A stretch of 64,000 bases of DNA, taken from assembly GCF_022603395.1 (NCBI RefSeq), contig NZ_JAIBKA010000011.1:109141-173140 (forward strand). Reading direction: 5' to 3'. Positions 59,696 to 64,000 of this stretch are shown piece by piece. How positions within the stretch are numbered: position 1 is the first letter of the stretch; each line of letters begins with the position of its first letter. The DNA comes from Desulfoferrobacter suflitae. Its GTDB lineage: Bacteria; Desulfobacterota; Syntrophobacteria; Syntrophobacterales; Syntrophobacteraceae. The notes under the pieces were generated by a model that made no database searches, had not been told where the DNA came from, and worked only from the letters and a program-made list of their open reading frames with translations. The translations under genes were made by a program, and so were the position numbers.

Positions 59696-61867
59696 CTACA
59701 TGGGCGCCACACCCAAAGGGATTCTCACCGTCACCGTCGTTCCCCGGGATGGAATCCCCACAATGGAGAACTCGCCCCCCAGCAGCAGAGTCCGCTCCCG
59801 CATGCCGAGAATGCCCAGCGACTTAACACTGCAACTCTCCTTTTCTGTCACCCCTCTGCCGTTGTCTTGGACCTTCAAGACCAGCTGCTGCGCTTCCTCC
59901 TTGAGGCTGATGTCAATGCGGCTTGCATTGGCATGGCGAGCCACATTGGTCAGAATCTCTTGAAAGATGCGAAAAACAGCCGAAGAATTCTTTTCGTCCA
60001 CGGGTAGATCCTCATTCACCTGTGTCAGGACCACGCACGGAATTCCCGTCCGCGCCTGAAAATCCGAGGCTTGCCATTCGATGGCCGCTATCAGCCCGAG
60101 GTCATCCAGGATTCCGGGCCGCAACTCGGTTGAAATCTTGCGCACTGCCTGGATGGTCTCATCAATCAGCTTTTTCATGGCAGCAGTCTTATCCAGTAAG
60201 CGTTCAAAGGGTATTCCTCCGCCCCCGTCTGCAATTTTCTTGTCCAACCAGGACAGGTCCATTTTGAGCCCCGTAAGGGCCTGTCCGAGCTCATCATGAA
60301 TTTCCCGGGCAATGCGCGTTCTCTCTTCTTCTCTGATGGCTTCGATGTGCGCCGCCAATTCGCGCATTTGCTCACTGGATATCTTCAACTGCTGTTCAAC
60401 GCGTTTTTGATCGCTGATGTCAATCAAAATACCCTGAAGAAACTGACGATTCTCCTGTTCGGTTTTCATCAACACCGCCTCATCGTGAAGCCAAACGGTG
60501 CGGTTGTCTTTGGAAAGCATCCGGTATTCAGACCGAAACCCGATGACGCAGGCGGTGTGCGGATCACCATGCATTTCTGTCAAAACACGGTCCCGATCCT
60601 CGGGATGCAGCTGCCTCCTCCACAACTCAGCATCGGCCAACCATTCTTTTGGAGAAAAGCCGAGGATGGCTTCCACCTGCGGGCTGATGTATAAAGTGCC
60701 GGCGGTCTTATCCACCGGCGTGACATAAGTAACCATTGGTATTTGCTCCACTAAAGTCCGGTACTTCGTCTCGGCTCGATTGAGCTCCGCAGTTCGTTGT
60801 TCGAGAGATTCGGCCATGTCATCAAAGGAATCGGCCAGCATGCCAATTTCGTCGCCATCGTAAGGTGGACCGATGCGCGCCGTTAAATCGCCGTTGGCGA
60901 GACGTTTGGTCGCTCTGACCAATTCGTCAAGCCGCCTCAGGATGAAAATCTCACCGCCGAACCAGGTCGCAAGCAGCGCCGTTGCTCCAACCAGGGCGAT
61001 GCCTATGAGGTTCCGCATGAAAACACGGTCCACCGGTGCAAATGCAGTCTTCTTGGAAACCCCGATGCTCACGTACAAGTTGTTTCCCGGTGCACCTTGG
61101 ACCGTCGTGATGCCGTACAGGCGCGGGATATTGTCCAGGCCCCGGGCCTCGACCATGCTCTCTTCCCTCTCAGAGTGGACCATCTGACTGATTCGATTCT
61201 CCGGCAGCTTTCGTCCCACCCACTTCTCGGGGTCCGGATAACGAGCGAGGATGGTTCCCTCCGCGTCGATGACGATCAGGGCCGCCTCCAACGGCAGTTG
61301 AGCTTCCACTTCCAACTGCTTGAACCAGGCCAAATCGAGATTGGTAAATACCAATGCCTGAAGTTTTTGGGTTTGACCATACACCGGATAGCCAAAACTG
61401 ATGACGGCTTGCCCCGTAATTGCATCCAGTTGATACCCACTCATCAAGAACCCGTTGGTTCGCAGCGCAGCAGCAATGAAAGGCTTGTCGGCCAAATTGA
61501 CCATCTCCACCGTCGGTCGAGCACTGCAGAACAGGTTTCCTTTCGCGTCGAGCACCCCGAGATTGGTGTAGTAAGGGTACTGCTTCAACAGATTTGCAAA
61601 AACCGCACTGCAGACAGCCGAATTGTTGGGAAACACTTCCGGGAGCTGCGACAGGCCAATCAAGAGTTGACGGGCCCCTTCAATGGCCTGCACCAAATCA
61701 CCTGCCGCCAGACGAGTGAGACGCAAAACATTTTCTTCCACCAGGGATCGCTGGATGAGCCGCTCTTCAAAGCCGGTGTAGAGCGCCCAGCCGAGTGCCG
61801 GCAAAATTGCCGACATTATCAGAGCCAAAAGCCTGATGCGCAGACTCGCAAAGGTGAAGAGGCGCAT
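59696..61867 (-). CDS. membrane HisKA_3 histidine kinase (dCache-HAMP-PAS)
   Basis: A 723-residue kinase of the NarX class. N-terminal membrane helix (about 10-30), periplasmic dCache-like sensor (about 40-285), second helix (about 288-305), HAMP (about 310-360), PAS/PAC (about 375-485), then HisKA_3 with acceptor His in AREIHDELGQALTG and HATPase with QEILTNVARHANAS and GLGI-like LGILGMRER. It pairs with the downstream NarL-type regulator. The large periplasmic sensor suggests detection of an external small molecule; the ligand is unknown. It starts at 61867, divergent from the V/A-ATPase operon. Confidence 0.9.
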   Translation of the reverse strand: MRLFTFASLRIRLLALIMSAILPALGWALYTGFEERLIQRSLVEENVLRLTRLAAGDLVQAIEGARQLLIGLSQLPEVFPNNSAVCSAVFANLLKQYPYYTNLGVLDAKGNLFCSARPTVEMVNLADKPFIAAALRTNGFLMSGYQLDAITGQAVISFGYPVYGQTQKLQALVFTNLDLAWFKQLEVEAQLPLEAALIVIDAEGTILARYPDPEKWVGRKLPENRISQMVHSEREESMVEARGLDNIPRLYGITTVQGAPGNNLYVSIGVSKKTAFAPVDRVFMRNLIGIALVGATALLATWFGGEIFILRRLDELVRATKRLANGDLTARIGPPYDGDEIGMLADSFDDMAESLEQRTAELNRAETKYRTLVEQIPMVTYVTPVDKTAGTLYISPQVEAILGFSPKEWLADAELWRRQLHPEDRDRVLTEMHGDPHTACVIGFRSEYRMLSKDNRTVWLHDEAVLMKTEQENRQFLQGILIDISDQKRVEQQLKISSEQMRELAAHIEAIREEERTRIAREIHDELGQALTGLKMDLSWLDKKIADGGGGIPFERLLDKTAAMKKLIDETIQAVRKISTELRPGILDDLGLIAAIEWQASDFQARTGIPCVVLTQVNEDLPVDEKNSSAVFRIFQEILTNVARHANASRIDISLKEEAQQLVLKVQDNGRGVTEKESCSVKSLGILGMRERTLLLGGEFSIVGIPSRGTTVTVRIPLGVAPM

Positions 61868-62242
61868 GGTTTCATTACCTCAATTCTAGGGCAAGGAGTG
61901 AGACCGGTCCCGGCATAACCAAGCTCAATCGTATTTGGCCGCAATCTAGAAAATATCCACAACAATTCAAAATAACAATAAAAATTCCATTCATTCCGGT
62001 CCTGGACCTGTGCGGACCAAACGGACACAACAAGAGTCAGCCACTGTAGGACAAACACGGTCAGGTCCCCAAATTAAATTCCTACAAAATAATCAGACCG
62101 CTGCCGATATTTTTGGAAACCCCTGGATGGCATTTTAAATCCAAGTTCAGTCGTTTGGCTGCTAAGACCATGAGGCGCCGCGGCAGGGGCTGTTCCACCC
62201 GACCGCAGTCTCATAAGGACCGATATGAAAGGAGACAAAAGG
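61868..62242. other. 375-base divergent region between kinase and ATPase operons
   Basis: AT-rich in its left part, with no gene. It contains a TAGGACAAA motif at 62045-62065. Promoters for both divergent operons are expected here but none was clearly recognised. Confidence 0.45.
62045..62065 (+). promoter_or_regulatory. TAGGACAAA site (copy 3)
   Basis: Plus-strand TGTAGGACAAACACGGTCAG, matching copies 1 and 2 over TAGGACAAA. It lies 178 bases upstream of the kinase start and about 180 bases before the V/A-ATPase genes. Confidence 0.5.
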
Positions 62243-62854
62243 ATGGCCACAGATGTAGCGGAATTTGCTCGACAGTTACGCCAGGACGGCATTGATGCGG
62301 CCCAAAGTGAGGCGCAGAAAATCATTGCCGAGGCCCGCGCCACAGCAGAACAAACCACAACGGAAGCCAAGCTCTCCGCCCAAAAAATGCTTGCTGAGGC
62401 CGAGCAGGAAATCGCCCGGAAGTTCCAGCGGTCCGAGGCCGAATTGAAACTTGCGGCGCGCGACATCATGTTGAAGCTAAAGCGGCAAATCGAACAAATC
62501 GTCCAAGACCTGCTCAAAGAGAAGACCGGCAAGGTACTCTCCTGTGAACAGGTGATAAAGTCCGCCGTCATGGAGGTGATCAAGAGTCAGAAGACCGGCA
62601 GTGATTGGGAACTGGCGCTGGGTCCATCGGTCGGCGAGCCTCTTGCCAAAGCGGTGGTGGACGAATTCTGCCAATCCGAACACAGCCAAATGAAGCTCGT
62701 TGACGGCTTCAACAAAGCTGGATTTCAGCTGAAGTCCAAAGTTGGATCTGAAGTGATCGAAGTTTCCGACGATTCCATGGCAGAAGCTTTTCGACGCCTG
62801 CTTTCGCCTGAACTGCAAAGGATCCTTAATTCAAAGATCGAGGCAGCCGAATAA
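62243..62854 (+). CDS. V/A-type ATPase subunit E-like protein
   Basis: A 203-residue protein with a long charged N-terminal helix rich in Ala/Glu/Lys (about 5-100, SEAQKIIAEARATAEQTTTE and repeats) and a globular C-terminal part with KVGSEVIEVSD. This is the peripheral-stalk E subunit pattern of V/A-type ATPases. GAAAGGAG precedes the ATG at 62243. First gene of a unit continuing with DUF2764 and the catalytic A subunit. In this organism the complex may pump Na+ or H+. Confidence 0.8.
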   Translation: MATDVAEFARQLRQDGIDAAQSEAQKIIAEARATAEQTTTEAKLSAQKMLAEAEQEIARKFQRSEAELKLAARDIMLKLKRQIEQIVQDLLKEKTGKVLSCEQVIKSAVMEVIKSQKTGSDWELALGPSVGEPLAKAVVDEFCQSEHSQMKLVDGFNKAGFQLKSKVGSEVIEVSDDSMAEAFRRLLSPELQRILNSKIEAAE

Positions 62855-62857
62855 TTT

Positions 62858-63562
62858 ATGAGCACCCGTCTATACTACCTGCTGGCGCTCTTACCGCCAT
62901 TGCCTCCCCTTGGGGATACGCCCCCCATTACTGAGTCTGAAGTGCTGTGCATCATTGACCAGGAAAAGGTTTCGGATGCCCGGTTGCTGGCGGAAGCGTT
63001 CAATTCTCGAACGCAACTCATGCAGGCGGCAACCCTCAAGCTTGAAGGACATGATGCCGGTGACATTCCAGCAATTTGCTATTTTGGGCACAACTTGTCA
63101 CCGCCTCTCTTCGAGCTGTTTCTGCGAGACCCGCAGGAAGCCGGAGAAGACGCGTGGCTTACCGAATTCTGGATGGAACTTCTCAGTTTTTTTGATGCTG
63201 TGGGCAAAACTTTGAAGTCCTCGCTCCTGTGCCGCTGGGCCGCCTGGGAAAAATCGCTGCGCAGCCGACTGCAGTCAGTCCGAATCAACAGCATTGCTGA
63301 TTCCGGCCGCAAAGATCTATTTATAGACGCCCATGACCATCGCCCATTGATCGCTGACTGGCGAGCCGCCTCCAATCCCATGATGGGTGAGAGGATCCTG
63401 GATCAGGCGCGGATGGATTTCATCGAGGCAGAATCGCGCAGATATACATTCAACATCGATGAACTGGCCGCATATTTTTTGAAATTGGGCCTTCTGACCC
63501 GGCATGCGCGACTGGACCGGCAACAGGGCCTTGACATTCTGGAGGAGGTTATCGCGCTGTGA
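62858..63562 (+). CDS. DUF2764-family protein of the V/A-ATPase operon
   Basis: A 234-residue soluble protein. The start MSTRLYYLLALLPPLPP and later blocks (FLRDPQEAGEDAWLTEFW, YTFNIDELAAYFLKLGLL) match the DUF2764 family, found only in V/A-ATPase operons of bacteria such as Chlamydia and spirochaetes. No catalytic residues are seen. It is four bases after the E-like gene, and its stop overlaps the GTG of the A-subunit gene (GTGA). Likely an assembly or stalk-related factor. Confidence 0.8.
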   Translation: MSTRLYYLLALLPPLPPLGDTPPITESEVLCIIDQEKVSDARLLAEAFNSRTQLMQAATLKLEGHDAGDIPAICYFGHNLSPPLFELFLRDPQEAGEDAWLTEFWMELLSFFDAVGKTLKSSLLCRWAAWEKSLRSRLQSVRINSIADSGRKDLFIDAHDHRPLIADWRAASNPMMGERILDQARMDFIEAESRRYTFNIDELAAYFLKLGLLTRHARLDRQQGLDILEEVIAL

Positions 63563-64000
63563 GCCTAACTGGTCGAATTGCATCAATATACGGCAACATG
63601 GTAACGGCAGAAGTCGACGGTTCTGTTCGACAGAACGCTGTGGCTTACTGTCACCGCTTCGACGGGGTAAAACTGATGTGCGAGATCATTCGCATTCGAG
63701 GAAACCGCGTCGACATGCAGGTCTACGAAATTACCAGGGGACTCAAGATAGGTGACTTGGTGGAAGTGACCGACGAGTTGTTGTCCCTCGAACTCGGTCC
63801 CGGGTTGCTCGGGAAAATATATGACGGGCTGCAAAACCCACTTCCCGAGCTCGCGCAATCGGTCGGCAACTTTCTTAAACCCGGGAACTATCTCCCCGCC
63901 CTCGATAGAGAAACACAATGGGCCTTCACACCTCTGACCCAGAGGGGTGAGGTTGTCGCAGCTGGGGATAACTTGGGCAAGGTCCCCGAAGGGATTTTTG
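63559..64000 (+). CDS. ntpA: V/A-type ATPase catalytic subunit A (5' end only)
   Basis: GTG start at 63559 overlapping the DUF2764 stop. The 147 visible residues give the beta-barrel N-terminal domain: SLTGRIASIYGNMVTAEVDG, VYEITRGLKIGDLVEV and LELGPGLLGKIYDGLQNPL, the classic A-subunit GPGLLGxIxDGxQRPL block. The nucleotide-binding domain lies beyond the window. The A subunit couples ATP hydrolysis or synthesis to ion flow; further subunits are expected downstream. Confidence 0.9.
   Translation, partial: MSLTGRIASIYGNMVTAEVDGSVRQNAVAYCHRFDGVKLMCEIIRIRGNRVDMQVYEITRGLKIGDLVEVTDELLSLELGPGLLGKIYDGLQNPLPELAQSVGNFLKPGNYLPALDRETQWAFTPLTQRGEVVAAGDNLGKVPEGIF

Noticed and set aside
1..64000. CRISPR arrays, tRNA or rRNA genes
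   Set aside because: No regularly spaced direct repeats, T-loop consensus or rRNA-like stretches were found on reading both strands.

Overview
The window looks like a chromosome segment of a strict anaerobe of the Desulfobacterota (former Deltaproteobacteria), most likely a sulfate-reducing or syntrophic member near Syntrophobacter and relatives. The organism is inferred from gene content only: an FlxABCD-HdrCBA NADH:thiol bifurcation cluster, several HdrA/MvhD proteins including selenocysteine forms, a MetF/MetV/HdrA/MvhD methylene-tetrahydrofolate reductase cluster (Wood-Ljungdahl pathway), an orange-protein (ORP)-type NifX/MinD cluster, an exported CbiK, a V/A-type ATPase, and many sigma-54 promoters and PAS histidine kinases. 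No rRNA, tRNA or CRISPR array was seen.

Layout. 1-3.6 kb: copper or membrane-protein handling genes (ABC exporter, NosL-like protein, SafE/UreH-type membrane protein). 3.6-8 kb: an NADH-oxidising NuoE/NuoF/HoxU-type module preceded by a 41-codon Cys-containing gene, divergent from a NifX-type protein; both units have GG-N10-GC (-24/-12) promoters. 8-14.6 kb: two histidine kinases, a methylmalonyl-CoA decarboxylase and a peroxiredoxin whose catalytic residue is encoded by UGA. 14.9-30.7 kb, all on the minus strand: hdrA-like, mvhD(Sec)-HTH, hdrA-like(Sec), a small protein, a GAF protein, hdrC, hdrB, hdrA, flxD, flxC, flxB, flxA. 31.3-39.3 kb: a PAS-sigma54 activator, then a divergent TusA-like/metF/hdrA/mvhD/metV/metF operon. 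39.4-44.5 kb: response regulator, two kinases and an HdrD-like iron-sulfur protein. 44.5-50 kb: the ORP-type operon and a metal transporter. 50.9-52.4 kb: cbiK under a cobalamin riboswitch with its terminator. 52.6-55.9 kb: a decayed mobile-DNA zone (integron integrase remnant, HicAB, transposase scraps, an IS91-type remnant joined to a broken SLC13 transporter). 56-61.9 kb: receiver protein, CaCA antiporter, TatC, and a NarL-type two-component pair. 62.2-64 kb: start of a V/A-ATPase operon.

How it fits together. The central 30 kb is a set of soluble electron-transfer modules. FlxABCD probably takes electrons from NADH and passes them to HdrABC for ferredoxin and thiol-disulfide couples. Separate HdrA/MvhD units, one pair with selenocysteine at cluster-ligand or redox positions, probably serve other donors. 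The metF-metV-hdrA-mvhD operon probably couples methylene-H4folate reduction to the same electron pool. The sigma-54 activator at 31-32.7 kb lies between the hdrA unit and the metF unit and is placed to control both. Three UGA codons in the region read as selenocysteine, each followed by a hairpin resembling a bacterial SECIS, so three genes that look broken are probably intact selenoprotein genes.
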